Assembly (NCBI GenBank): GCA_046735355.1
Contig: JBKPTC010000084.1
Span: 1-17,913 of the forward strand
Direction: 5' to 3'
Source: DATAEU01 sp046735355
GTDB lineage: Bacteria > Actinomycetota > UBA4738 > HRBIN12
DNA length: 17,913 nt
Below the pieces are notes generated by a model, which had not been told where the DNA came from, ran no database searches, and saw only the letters and a program-made list of their open reading frames with translations. Of this stretch, positions 6,119-13,651 are shown piece after piece; within the stretch, counting starts at the first letter, position 1, and each line of letters opens with the position of its first letter. Position numbers and translations under genes: made by a program.

Positions 6119-6829
6119 ATGCGCGGGATGGACCTGCTTCTCGATCTGCAGGCGCTCGACACGTCGGTCGACCGTCTGGAGACGCGACGCGCCCAGCTCG
6201 AGGCCGGCGCCGAGCTCGCCGCCGTCCGGCGGCAGACCGAGGAGGCCGAAGCGGCGCTGGGCGAGCTCCGGCTGGCCCTCGACGAGGTCTCGCGGACGCA
6301 GTCGCGCCTAGAGCACGAGGTCGACACGATGAATCAGAAGGCCGCGGCGGAGGAGAAGCGTCTATACGACGGCAGCGTCGCCAACGCCAAGGAACTCGAT
6401 GCGATCCAGCACGAGATCGCGTCGATCCGCGACCGACGGTCGAGGACCGAGGACGAGCTGCTGGAGCTGATGGAGCGCCGCGAGGACCTCGAGAACCGCG
6501 CCGGTTCCATGGAGGACGGCGTGGCGAAGCTCCGGACCCGTCTCGAAGAGGCCGGCGGCGAGTCCGTGCACGAGCTCGACCGGATCGGCGCCGACCTCGC
6601 GGCCAAGCGCGCGGAGCGCGGGGCGATCACGCCGGAGCTCGATCCGGAGCTGCTCGAGCTGTACGAGGATCTCCGGCGACAGAAGAAGGGCGTCGGCGCG
6701 GCCGCGCTCGTCGACGGCGTCTGCCAGGCCTGTCACGAGCAGCTCTCGGCGCTCGAGATCGCCCATCTGAAGAAGACGGACGGCATCAGGCGGTGCGAAC
6801 ACTGCCGGCGGATCCTGATCTTCGCCTGA
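6119..6829 (+). CDS. C4-type zinc-ribbon coiled-coil protein (zf-RING_7 / CT398-like)
   Basis: The 236-residue product is a long charged coiled coil (about residues 10-165, rich in Glu, Arg, Leu and Ala) followed by a C-terminal zinc ribbon with Cys202/205 (CQAC) and Cys226/229 (CEHC) and the ending CRRILIF. This is the layout of the zf-RING_7 family (CT398 in Chlamydia, Rv2229c in Mycobacterium). Its role is not settled; binding to nucleic acid or to sigma54/flagellar partners has been proposed for relatives. ATG 6119 is preferred because of its -10 element; ATG 6128 is a second choice. The last codons overlap the RNase HI gene, and the pairing with RNase HI and RNase P RNA is typical of actinobacteria. 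Confidence 0.9.
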   Translation: MRGMDLLLDLQALDTSVDRLETRRAQLEAGAELAAVRRQTEEAEAALGELRLALDEVSRTQSRLEHEVDTMNQKAAAEEKRLYDGSVANAKELDAIQHEIASIRDRRSRTEDELLELMERREDLENRAGSMEDGVAKLRTRLEEAGGESVHELDRIGADLAAKRAERGAITPELDPELLELYEDLRRQKKGVGAAALVDGVCQACHEQLSALEIAHLKKTDGIRRCEHCRRILIFA

Positions 6830-7284
6830 TCGTCTCGACCGACGGCGCCGCCCGGGGAAATCCGGGCCCGGCGGGCGTCGGCGTCCAGATCACGTCACCC
6901 GACGGAGAGGTCGTGGCCGAGATCGGCCGCGGGATCGGCGTCGCCACGAACAACGTCGCCGAGTACACCGCGGCGATCGACGGCCTCGCGCGGGCCGAGG
7001 AGCTCGGGGCGACCGACGTCCTCCTCAGGTCCGACAGCCGGCTGCTCATCGAGCAGCTGAAGGGGAACTACCGCGTCAAGCATCCGACGCTGCAACGGCT
7101 GCACGCCGAGGCGCGCTCGATCGCCAAGCGGTTCCGAACGATCGAGTATCGACACGTCCCGCGGGAGCGGAACAAGGAGGCCGACCGACTCGCGAACGTG
7201 GGGGTGGACGCCTGGCTCGCGGCCCAGGGAGCGACGTGGCTGCCGGCCGAGCCCGACCCGCCGCTTTGGCCACCCGAGGAATAG
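6793..7284 (+). CDS. rnhA: ribonuclease HI
   Basis: The enzyme cuts the RNA strand of RNA-DNA hybrids left by replication and transcription. With GTG 6793 the product has 163 residues and all four metal-binding acids: Asp17 in STDGAARGNPG, Glu57 in NNVAEYTA, Asp81 in LRSDSRLLIEQL and Asp131 in NKEADRLAN. GNYRVKHP is the usual substrate-handle region. It lacks the C-terminal phosphatase domain fused to this enzyme in mycobacteria (Rv2228c). The start is uncertain. GTG 6793 overlaps the upstream gene by 37 bases and adds a 12-residue leader not typical of the family. A CTG at 6826, overlapping the previous TGA as CTGA, would put LIVSTDG at the N-terminus, where family members usually begin. It is followed directly by rnpB. 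Confidence 0.92.
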   Translation: MRTLPADPDLRLIVSTDGAARGNPGPAGVGVQITSPDGEVVAEIGRGIGVATNNVAEYTAAIDGLARAEELGATDVLLRSDSRLLIEQLKGNYRVKHPTLQRLHAEARSIAKRFRTIEYRHVPRERNKEADRLANVGVDAWLAAQGATWLPAEPDPPLWPPEE

Positions 7285-7302
7285 CACCGCCGACCGCGTC
7301 CC

Positions 7303-7308
7303 TATACT
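7303..7308 (+). promoter_or_regulatory. -10 element of the RNase P RNA promoter
   Basis: TATACT ends six bases before 7315, the first base of the outer RNase P stem, so the predicted start coincides with the structural 5' end. The -35 position falls on the rnhA stop region and is weak. Confidence 0.65.
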
Positions 7309-7314
7309 TCCCTC

Positions 7315-7708
7315 GGAGGAGCCGGCCGGGCGGCCGCGGTCGATCGTTCGATCGGTCGAGGAAAGTCCGGACTCCGCAGGGCAGGGTGCTGGGTAACGCC
7401 CAGGCGGGGTGACCCGCGGAAAGCGCAACAGAGAGCAGACCACCTCCGCGCCTCGGTGCGGCGGTAAGGGTGAAACGGTGAGGTAAGAGCTCACCAGCGG
7501 ATCGGGTGACCGGTCCGGCTCGGCAAGCCCCACCCGGAGCAAGGCCAAGCAGGGAGCTGGGCGGCCCGTCCGATGCTCCCGGGTAGGCCGCACGAGCGGC
7601 GTCCGTGGTACCGGGACGCCGCCGGGGTCCCGACGAGGGGCTCAGAGAGATGGCCGCCGGGCCGCCGCGAGGCGGCTCACAGGATCCGGCTTACAGGCCG
7701 GCTCCTCC
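7315..7708 (+). ncRNA. rnpB: RNase P RNA, bacterial type A
   Basis: This is the catalytic RNA that trims the 5' ends of precursor tRNAs. The P1 stem is a perfect 13-base pairing of GGAGGAGCCGGCC (7315-7327) with GGCCGGCTCCTCC (7696-7708). The universal core follows: GAGGAAAGTCCGGACTCC at 7358-7375, ACAGAGAGCAGACC near 7428-7441, GGGTGAAACGGTGAGGTAAGAG near 7470-7490, and ACAGGATCCGGCTTACAG just before the 3' end. At about 394 bases it has the usual type A length. It lies directly after rnhA with its own -10 element. Nearby tRNA-Val is one of its substrates, though nothing links them beyond location. Confidence 0.97.
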
Positions 7709-7719
7709 TTACTTTCTTC

Positions 7720-7768
7720 CGGGGGGACTATCGCTCGCGCGTTCGCGCTCGCTACTTGAGTCCCCCCG
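7720..7768 (+). terminator. long hairpin after rnpB, probable terminator
   Basis: CGGGGGGACT (7720-7729) pairs perfectly with AGTCCCCCCG (7759-7768), a ten-base stem. The loop can form a small inner hairpin, GCGC-GTTC-GCGC at 7737-7748. No T run follows, as is common in high-G+C bacteria. It could also act on lipA transcripts coming from the other side. Confidence 0.5.
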
Positions 7769-7849
7769 AGCCCCCCGACGCGTCGCGTTCGCGCTCGCTG
7801 CTTGTTGAGTCCCTCCGAACCCCCCCGACGCGTCGCGTTCGCGCTCGCT
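7738..7849 (+). repeat. GC-rich tandem repeat between rnpB and lipA
   Basis: The 16-base block CGCGTTCGCGCTCGCT occurs exactly at 7738-7753, 7784-7799 and 7834-7849, with periods of 46 and 50 bases. The segments between are also related: each has a (TTG)AGTCC(C/T)CC arm, a run of five to seven C and the palindrome GACGCGTC before the next block. The third block ends inside the lipA stop codon (TAG on the minus strand, 7848-7850). It has too few and too similar units to be a CRISPR array. Confidence 0.8.
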
Positions 7850-8792
7850 ATGCCGATGTCGCGAGAGCGCGGCGGAGCTGCTTACCGGCGTGATACGAGC
7901 TTCGAACGAGTGGACCGGATTCGACGTGGCGGATCCCGAGATCCTCGCCGACGCGCTTCCACTCCGCGAACTCCTCGGGCGTGACCCAGCGATCGACGGG
8001 GAGGTGCTGATCGCTCGGCCGCAGGTACTGACCGATCGTGACGATGTCGCACCCGGCGTCGGCGAGATCGCCCAGCGCCGACGGGATCTCGTCCGGGCGT
8101 TCGCCCATGCCGAGGATCAGGTTCGACTTCGTGATCTGCGCCGGCCGAACGCGCTTGGCCAGACGCAACACGTCGAGCGAGCGGTCGTAGCCGAACGCGG
8201 GACGGATGCGTCCGTGCAGGCGCCGGACCGTCTCGAGGTTGTGCGCGAAGACGTCCGGCTCCGCGGCGATCACCGTCGTGACGTCGCGTTCGCCGCCCTT
8301 GAAGTCGCTCGGCAGCACCTCGACGCCACATCCGGGCACGACATCGCGGATCGAGTGGATCGCGGTGGCCCAGATCCGTGCGCCGCCGTCCGGAAGGTCG
8401 TCTCGGGCGACGCCGGTCAGCACGACGAACCGAAGCCCGAGCGCGGCCACCGCCTCGGCGATACGCCGGGGTTCGTCCTCGTCGACGGGGTCCGGACGCG
8501 CCGTCATGACGTCGCAGAACCCACACCGCCGTGTGCATCGGTCGCCGAGGATCAGGAAGGTCGCCTCACGCTCCTCCCAGCATTCGTGGATGTTCGGACA
8601 CGAGGCCTCCTCGCACACGGTGTGCAACTGGAGACCGCGCATCAGCGACTTCAGCTCGGCGTACGTCGGGCCGGTCTGCAGCCGGACCTTCAGCCACGGC
8701 GGTTTGCGGGCGGTCTCGGCCGGCGCTCCGGTTGTGGACACGATCGGGAGGTACAGGCGGCGATTGCGCGGGTTGTGATCGCGGACCTGCAT
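7848..8792 (-). CDS. lipA: lipoyl synthase LipA
   Basis: LipA inserts two sulfur atoms into octanoyl groups on E2/GcvH lipoyl domains. The 314-residue product has the three signature sites. The auxiliary cluster motif is CEEASCPNIHEC (Cys60, Cys65, Cys71), the radical SAM motif is CTRRCGFC (Cys86, Cys90, Cys93), and the C-terminal RSSY (297-300) carries the serine ligand. Length matches the family. ATG 8792 is supported by a TAGACT -10 element ten bases upstream; no ribosome site is seen. It is the last gene of a minus-strand block that begins with the BKD E1 genes. Those need a lipoylated E2, so the neighbours fit. LipB or another octanoyl transferase is not in the window. Its stop codon lies in the tandem repeat. 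Confidence 0.97.
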   Translation of the reverse strand: MQVRDHNPRNRRLYLPIVSTTGAPAETARKPPWLKVRLQTGPTYAELKSLMRGLQLHTVCEEASCPNIHECWEEREATFLILGDRCTRRCGFCDVMTARPDPVDEDEPRRIAEAVAALGLRFVVLTGVARDDLPDGGARIWATAIHSIRDVVPGCGVEVLPSDFKGGERDVTTVIAAEPDVFAHNLETVRRLHGRIRPAFGYDRSLDVLRLAKRVRPAQITKSNLILGMGERPDEIPSALGDLADAGCDIVTIGQYLRPSDQHLPVDRWVTPEEFAEWKRVGEDLGIRHVESGPLVRSSYHAGKQLRRALATSA

Positions 8793-8802
8793 CGGAGACG
8801 CG

Positions 8803-8808
8803 AGTCTA
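8803..8808 (-). promoter_or_regulatory. -10 element of the lipA promoter
   Basis: On the minus strand this is TAGACT followed by CG, ten bases before ATG 8792. Its TAG is also the stop codon of the histidine kinase gene. The same TAGACTCG string lies upstream of bkdA. Confidence 0.5.
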
Positions 8809-11400
8809 GCCCCCGTCCCCGGTAGCGACCGCCATGCCCTCCGCCGGCGTCACGCTGCTCTCGGCCGGCGCGGCGGGCAGGAAGACGCGGAACGACGCAC
8901 CGCCGCCCGAGCGCTCCTCGACCCAGGCGCGTCCACCGTGCAGGTCGGCGAACATCGACACGAGCGACAGGCCGATGCCGGTTCCGGGGGAGTGCGCCGA
9001 CGCCGTCGGTCCCTGCCGGAACGGCGCGAAGATCTCGCGCCGGAGCTCGGGCGCGACACCGGGCCCGTCGTCCTCCACGGCGATCAGCGCTCCGCCGGGC
9101 GCAGGCTCGACGCGCACCCAAACGCTGACCGGCTTCGCCGTGTGCCGGAGACCGTTGACGACGAGGTTCTCGACGATGCGCTCGATCTTCGCGGGATCCG
9201 CCTCGATCGTCACCGGCGACAGCTCGAGCAAAATGGAGCGGTCGCCTACGACGTCGAGGCTCTCGACGGCGCGACGGACGACGTCCTCGAGATCGACGAC
9301 CCGGTACTGCGGCGTGACGATCCCTCGGTTCAGCCGGTCGATATCGAGCAGGTCTCCGAGCAGTCGGTCGAGCTTCCGCGCGTTCGCGACGAGCCGCTCG
9401 AGCAGCTCGCCGCGATCGGCGGCCGAGAGCTCCTGCTGCTGCACCGTCAGCGCGAGGCCGAGGATCGACGTCAGCGGGCTCCGCAGCTCGTGCGACACGG
9501 CGGCGAGGAACGTGTTCTTCATCTCGTCGAGCGCGCGCAGGCGTTCGGCCGCGTCGCGCTCGCGTCTCTCGCTCGACACCAGCGCCTCCTCGGCGCGACG
9601 GCGTTCGGTGATGTCGAAGAGCACGCCCTGGAGGAACAGCGGCCGCCCGTCCTCGTCGTACACGAACGTCGTCTCGTCGTGCACCCACACCCACCGGCCG
9701 TCGGGATGCAGGACCCGATACTCGCCCTGCCAGCTCGAGCCGCGTTCGATCGCGTCGAGATAGCCGCGGCCCATCGCATCCTGATCCTCCGGATGCATGA
9801 TCCGAAGCCACAGCTCCGGATCATCCATCCACTCCTGCGGCGAGACGCCGAGGATCTTCGCGATCTGAGGGCTCGCGTACATCGTGCGCATCGATCCGTC
9901 CGGTGCATCGACGTAGATCGCGCCGGGGATGTGCTCGACGATCGCGCGGTACCGCTGCTCGGCCGCGCGCAGCTGTTCCTCCGCGTCCTTCTGCGCGGTG
10001 ATGTCCATCACGACGCCCTGCCACGCGCGAGGTCGTCCGTCGCCGTCCAGGACCGGAACCGCCTCGTTGTGCAGCCACACGAGCCGGCCGTCCTTGGCGA
10101 AGATCCTGTAGTCGGTGCTGAAGATCTGGCCGGGTTCATACTCGGCGGCATCCTCCGCGAGCACACGCTCTCGGTCGTCCGGGTGCAGCTGCCGGGTCCA
10201 CAGGGCCGGATCGGATCGCCACTCCTGCGGCGTGAACCCGAGAACCGTCTCGATCTGCGGGCTGATGTACGTCGTGCGCCCGTCCGTCTCGACGTAGGTG
10301 ATGGCGGGGAGCTGTTCGACGAGCGTTCGATAGCGCTCCTCGGCCTCGCGGACGCGCTCCTCGGCGTGGCGGCGCTCCGTGATGTCGACCATCACGCCCT
10401 GATACGTCTCGCGCCCCTCGTCGTCCACGCCGACCGGCACCGCCTCGTCGCGAACCCAGGCGAACGAGCCGTCGGCACGGACGACTCGGTACTCCGCCCG
10501 GAACGGAACGCCGAGCCGCCTCGCCTCGGTCCACGTCTCGACGACGCGATCGACGTCGTCCGGATGGACGTGTCGCCTCCACGCCGCGCCGTCGCTGGAC
10601 CACTCGTCGACCGAGATGCCGAACAGCGGCTCGAGCTGAGGGCTCACGTACCGGAACGGTCGTCCGTCCGGATGCGACGAGTCCCAGGCGTACGTCACGA
10701 TCGGAACGCGCTCGACGAGGGTGCGGTACCGCTCCTCCGCCTCGCGCATACGCTCCTCCGCCCGGCGGCGTTCGGTCACGTCGTACATCACGCCCTGGAC
10801 GAGCGACGGGCCTCGCGGCCCGATCGCGACGGCGAGCGCCTCCTCGTGGATCCACACGTAGCGGCCGTCCGGGCGGCGATGACGGTACTCGGCGACGAAC
10901 GGCTGGCCGGTCCGATCGGCGAGCTCCGACTGCGCGAGCACGCTCTCCCGGTCCTCCGGATGCACCTGGCGCAGCCACAGCTCCGGATCGTGCATCCACT
11001 CCTCGACCGTGAACCCGAGGATCGGCTCGACCTGTGGGCTCACGTACAGCACGCGCGGCTCGCCGGGCGCGGGGTTCGGGTCCCAGGTGTACGAGACGGC
11101 CGGGATCTTCTCGACGACGGCCCGCAGCCGGTCCTCGGCCGCGCGCCGCGCGCCGAGATGGGCGGTGGCGTCGCGCCAGCGGAGCAGCGCGAGCAGCCCG
11201 AGCCCGGCGGCGGCCAGCCCGAATCCGAGAAGGACCTCGTCCTCCGAGGCGCCGAGGGCCGATGCGAGCGACCGCTCCATCGCGTCGGCGGACCGCGTGA
11301 CGACGAAGAACACGAACGAGGCGGCCGTCACCAGGGCGACGACGAGGAGGTCGCGCAGCGCGCGCGACCGATCGGTGCCCGGCGGGTCGGTTCGAGCCAT
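8806..11400 (-). CDS. membrane sensor histidine kinase with four tandem PAS domains
   Basis: The 864-residue product has two membrane segments (about 17-35 and 53-74) with a short external loop, then four PAS-PAC units starting near residues 86, 218, 350 and 480. Each repeats the pattern SPQ...LGF...EW...HPED...EYR...DGR...W...QGV..DITERR; the SPQ triplets lie at 121, 253, 380 and 510. A HisKA domain follows with phospho-acceptor His637 in SHELRSPLTS. The HATPase domain has its N box at ENLVVNGLRH (Asn749), DDGPG (777-781) and GTGIGL (806-811), so the kinase looks active. PAS domains can bind haem, flavin or small ligands; no ligand can be read off. No response regulator is adjacent, so it is an orphan here. 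It sits between the BKD E1 genes and lipA, 119 bases after bkdB. Confidence 0.93.
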   Translation of the reverse strand: MARTDPPGTDRSRALRDLLVVALVTAASFVFFVVTRSADAMERSLASALGASEDEVLLGFGLAAAGLGLLALLRWRDATAHLGARRAAEDRLRAVVEKIPAVSYTWDPNPAPGEPRVLYVSPQVEPILGFTVEEWMHDPELWLRQVHPEDRESVLAQSELADRTGQPFVAEYRHRRPDGRYVWIHEEALAVAIGPRGPSLVQGVMYDVTERRRAEERMREAEERYRTLVERVPIVTYAWDSSHPDGRPFRYVSPQLEPLFGISVDEWSSDGAAWRRHVHPDDVDRVVETWTEARRLGVPFRAEYRVVRADGSFAWVRDEAVPVGVDDEGRETYQGVMVDITERRHAEERVREAEERYRTLVEQLPAITYVETDGRTTYISPQIETVLGFTPQEWRSDPALWTRQLHPDDRERVLAEDAAEYEPGQIFSTDYRIFAKDGRLVWLHNEAVPVLDGDGRPRAWQGVVMDITAQKDAEEQLRAAEQRYRAIVEHIPGAIYVDAPDGSMRTMYASPQIAKILGVSPQEWMDDPELWLRIMHPEDQDAMGRGYLDAIERGSSWQGEYRVLHPDGRWVWVHDETTFVYDEDGRPLFLQGVLFDITERRRAEEALVSSERRERDAAERLRALDEMKNTFLAAVSHELRSPLTSILGLALTVQQQELSAADRGELLERLVANARKLDRLLGDLLDIDRLNRGIVTPQYRVVDLEDVVRRAVESLDVVGDRSILLELSPVTIEADPAKIERIVENLVVNGLRHTAKPVSVWVRVEPAPGGALIAVEDDGPGVAPELRREIFAPFRQGPTASAHSPGTGIGLSLVSMFADLHGGRAWVEERSGGGASFRVFLPAAPAESSVTPAEGMAVATGDGG

Positions 11401-11460
11401 CGAGATGCGTGCCCCTTGCGGGAGGTATCGGTCCGGGCGGGGGATGCCTGAATCGGGGAC

Positions 11461-11480
11461 GCCACGCGAGCCGTCGTGGC
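11461..11480 (-). terminator. weak hairpin between bkdB and the kinase gene
   Basis: GCCACG (11461-11466) pairs with CGTGGC (11475-11480) around an eight-base loop. It has no T tract and a short stem, so it may be chance. If real, it would partly separate kinase transcription from bkdAB. Confidence 0.2.
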
Positions 11481-11519
11481 CGTCGGCGCGTGACCGGTGT
11501 GCCGGACGCGGACCCCGCG

Positions 11520-12506
11520 CTAGAACCGCGCGAGCTCGAGCATCCGTGCGTAGATGTGGTCGGTGTCGGGCATGAAGGCGTGCTCCAGCGCGGCGGCGAA
11601 GCCCATCGCCGGTACGTCAGGTCCGCCGATCCGCACGAGCGGCCCGTCGAGGTCGAACATCGCCTCCTCGGCGATCGTGGCGACGATCTCGGCGCCTGCG
11701 CCGTACGTCCGGTTGTCCTCGTACACGACCATCGCTTTGCCCGTCTTCCGCACCGATGTGAGGATCGTCTCCTTGTCGAGCGGCGCGATCGTTCGCACGT
11801 CGACGACCTCCGCGTGCATCCCGGTCTCGTCCTCGAGCCGGCTCGCGGCGTCGAGGCACTGATGCAGCATGAGCCCGTACGCGACGACGGTCAGGTCCTC
11901 CCCCTCGCGCTTCACGTCGGCCTTCCCGATCGGCACGGTGAACGGATCGTCCGGCACGTCGCCCTTGATGAGCCGGTACGTCTTCTTGTGCTCGAGGAAC
12001 AACACCGGGTCGGGATCGCGGATCGCCGAGCGCAGCAACCCGGCGGCGTCGGCCGGCGTCGACGGGGCAACCACCTTCAACCCCGGGACGTGGCCGTAGA
12101 ACGCCTCGATCGACTGCGAGTGATACAGCGCGCCGTGGATGCCGCCGCCCCAGGGAACACGGATGACCATCGGGAGCCCGAAGTCGCCGTTCGTCCGGTA
12201 TCGCATGCGCGCCGCCTCCGAGACGATCTGGTCGAAGGCAGGATGGATGAAGTCGGCGAACTCGATCTCGGCGACGGGGACGAGCCCGTGGAGCGACATG
12301 CCGATCGCGAGACCGACGATCATCGATTCGGCAAGCGGCGTGTCGATGACGCGCGCCTCACCGAATTCGTCCACGAATCCCTGCGTGATCCGGAAGACGC
12401 CGCCGCGGACGCCGATGTCCTCACCGAGGACGACGACGCGGTCATCCGACGCCATCTCGTCGTGCAACGCGTCGTGGATCGCCGTGACGACGTTCTTCTC
12501 GGTCAT
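11520..12506 (-). CDS. bkdB: branched-chain 2-oxoacid dehydrogenase E1 beta subunit
   Basis: With bkdA it forms the thiamine-diphosphate E1 that decarboxylates branched-chain keto acids and hands the acyl group to lipoyl-E2. The 328-residue product has GEDIGVRGGVFR, TPLAES with Glu60 (contacts thiamine), and GIHGALYHSQSIEAFYGH. The GALYHSQS form, and HKKTYRL rather than the pyruvate-type ENELMYG, match BKD beta subunits such as B. subtilis BfmBAB. Pyruvate or acetoin dehydrogenase remains possible, since annotations in this family are often interchanged. ATG 12506 lies one base after the bkdA stop, with GAGGG inside the end of bkdA as ribosome site, so the two are translated together. No E2 or E3 gene follows; the next gene is the sensor kinase. 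Confidence 0.93.
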   Translation of the reverse strand: MTEKNVVTAIHDALHDEMASDDRVVVLGEDIGVRGGVFRITQGFVDEFGEARVIDTPLAESMIVGLAIGMSLHGLVPVAEIEFADFIHPAFDQIVSEAARMRYRTNGDFGLPMVIRVPWGGGIHGALYHSQSIEAFYGHVPGLKVVAPSTPADAAGLLRSAIRDPDPVLFLEHKKTYRLIKGDVPDDPFTVPIGKADVKREGEDLTVVAYGLMLHQCLDAASRLEDETGMHAEVVDVRTIAPLDKETILTSVRKTGKAMVVYEDNRTYGAGAEIVATIAEEAMFDLDGPLVRIGGPDVPAMGFAAALEHAFMPDTDHIYARMLELARF

Positions 12507-12507
12507 C

Positions 12508-13518
12508 TCAGCCCTCGGCGAACACGCGACGTTCCAGCGTCGCCGGATCGGGGTCCTGAGCGTTCCACGCCTCGTCGATCTGACGGTCGATGTCGGTGCG
12601 GATCTCGGCGCGGATCTGATCGAGGGTCGCCGCGTCCGCGATGCCGTGGTCGATCAGGTACCCGGAGAAGATCTGCAGCGGATCCTTGTGCTTGGCAGCC
12701 TCGACCTCTTCGCGCGAGCGATAGGACCGGTCGTCGTCGTCCGACGTGTGCGGAAAGAATCGGTACGTCTTGGCCTCGATGAGCGTCGGGCCGTCCCCCG
12801 CGCGGGCGCGCTCGACCGCCTCCTTCATCGCGGAGTAGCACGCGAGCGGGTCGCTGCCGTCCACGACCACGCCGGGGAACCCGTACGCGGGAGCCCGGTC
12901 GGCGACGTTCTCGATCGCCATCTGGTGCTTCTGGGCGACGGAGATCGCGTACTGGTTGTTCTCGCACACGAAGACGACGGGAAGCCGGTGGATGCCGGCG
13001 AAGTTGAGACCCTCGTGCCAGTCGCCCTCGCTCGTCGCGCCCTCGCCGAACCAACAGGCCACGACGGTTTGCTCGCCTCGATACTTGGCCGCGTACGCGA
13101 TGCCGGCCGCGTGCGGGATCTGTGTTCCGATCGGGCTGGAGTGCGACATGATGCCGAGCCGCCGCGAACCCCAGTGTGACGGCATCTGCCGGCCGCCCGA
13201 CGACGGATCGTCGGCCTTGGCGAAGAGGCCCAGGAAGACGTCCTTGGGCGTGAATCCGGCGACGAGCACGACCGCGAGGTCGCGGTAGTAGGGGAGCCAG
13301 ATGTCGCGCCCGCGTTCGAGCGCGTACGCCGTTCCGACCTGGCACCCCTCGTGGCCGGAGACCGGCACGACGAAGGGCGCCTTCCCTTGACGGTTGAGCC
13401 GGAACGAGGCCTCGTCGCAGAGGCGGGCGGTGACGATGAACCGGTAGATGTCGAGGAGGTCGTCGGCGCGGAGGCCGAGTGCCTCGTGTGATGTCTCGGC
13501 ACCTACTCGGGTCGCCAC
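12508..13518 (-). CDS. bkdA: branched-chain 2-oxoacid dehydrogenase E1 alpha subunit
   Basis: The 336-residue product carries the thiamine-diphosphate motif from GD (165-166) to ENN (186-188) in GEGATSEGDWHEGLNFAG. It also has PYYRDLAVVLVAG, SGGRQMPSHWG, and the loop PHTSDDDDRSYR (256-267). These match BKD alpha subunits (such as B. subtilis BfmBAA) better than pyruvate dehydrogenase alpha; the substrate is inferred from that. GTG 13518 is chosen over ATG 13548. The minus strand has GAGGAGG about five bases before the GTG, while a TAGACT promoter element overlaps the first codons after the ATG. It is the first gene of the minus-strand block and is divergent from csoR, with 133 bases between their starts. 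Confidence 0.92.
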   Translation of the reverse strand: MATRVGAETSHEALGLRADDLLDIYRFIVTARLCDEASFRLNRQGKAPFVVPVSGHEGCQVGTAYALERGRDIWLPYYRDLAVVLVAGFTPKDVFLGLFAKADDPSSGGRQMPSHWGSRRLGIMSHSSPIGTQIPHAAGIAYAAKYRGEQTVVACWFGEGATSEGDWHEGLNFAGIHRLPVVFVCENNQYAISVAQKHQMAIENVADRAPAYGFPGVVVDGSDPLACYSAMKEAVERARAGDGPTLIEAKTYRFFPHTSDDDDRSYRSREEVEAAKHKDPLQIFSGYLIDHGIADAATLDQIRAEIRTDIDRQIDEAWNAQDPDPATLERRVFAEG

Positions 13519-13538
13519 ATCACCCTCCTCGGACGGCG

Positions 13539-13544
13539 AGTCTA
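13539..13544 (-). promoter_or_regulatory. -10 element of the bkdA promoter
   Basis: On the minus strand this is TAGACT followed by CG, identical over eight bases to the lipA element. Transcription should start near 13532, giving a leader of about 14 bases that carries GAGGAGG before GTG 13518. No good -35 is seen. Confidence 0.5.
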
Positions 13545-13626
13545 GCATCGGGCCTGCGGGTTCCTACCCGCTCCGGCCCTGTGGCCCGGGCGAACGGCCC
13601 TCCGGTCGGCCTGTTTGGGCGAGGGG

Positions 13627-13641
13627 TACCCCGGCAGGGTA
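13627..13641 (+). promoter_or_regulatory. predicted CsoR operator overlapping the csoR promoter
   Basis: TACCC (13627-13631) and GGGTA (13637-13641) form an inverted repeat around CGGCA. This is the arrangement known for copper-responsive CsoR sites (for example TACCC-N5-GGGTA at B. subtilis copZA). The right half overlaps the TATACT -10 element, so bound CsoR would block RNA polymerase. A second palindrome, GGGGTACCCC, covers 13623-13632. Confidence 0.7.
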
Positions 13642-13645
13642 TACT
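13640..13645 (+). promoter_or_regulatory. -10 element of the csoR-copA promoter
   Basis: TATACT is followed by exactly six bases and GTG 13652, which is in frame with csoR. The best -35 candidate, TTGGGC at 13615-13620, has a long 19-base spacer. Confidence 0.6.
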
Positions 13646-13651
13646 CCGCGC

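Noticed and set aside
7738..7850. CRISPR array
   Set aside because: Only three blocks; the segments between them are related to each other rather than unique spacers, and there are no cas genes.
7573..7893. 106-codon open frame over the 3' part of rnpB and the repeats
   Set aside because: It lies in structural RNA and in the repeat; the translation is Arg/Pro/Ser-rich with no ribosome site.
8938..11451. 837-codon open frame on the plus strand opposite the histidine kinase gene
   Set aside because: Its product is His/Arg/Asp/Val-rich without domains, and it mirrors the kinase codons. Long antisense frames are expected at this G+C content.
11520..13518. Pyruvate dehydrogenase E1 as first choice
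   Set aside because: The SDDDD-x-SYR loop in alpha and GALYHSQS plus HKKTYRL in beta are closer to branched-chain enzymes. Pyruvate is kept as an alternative only.
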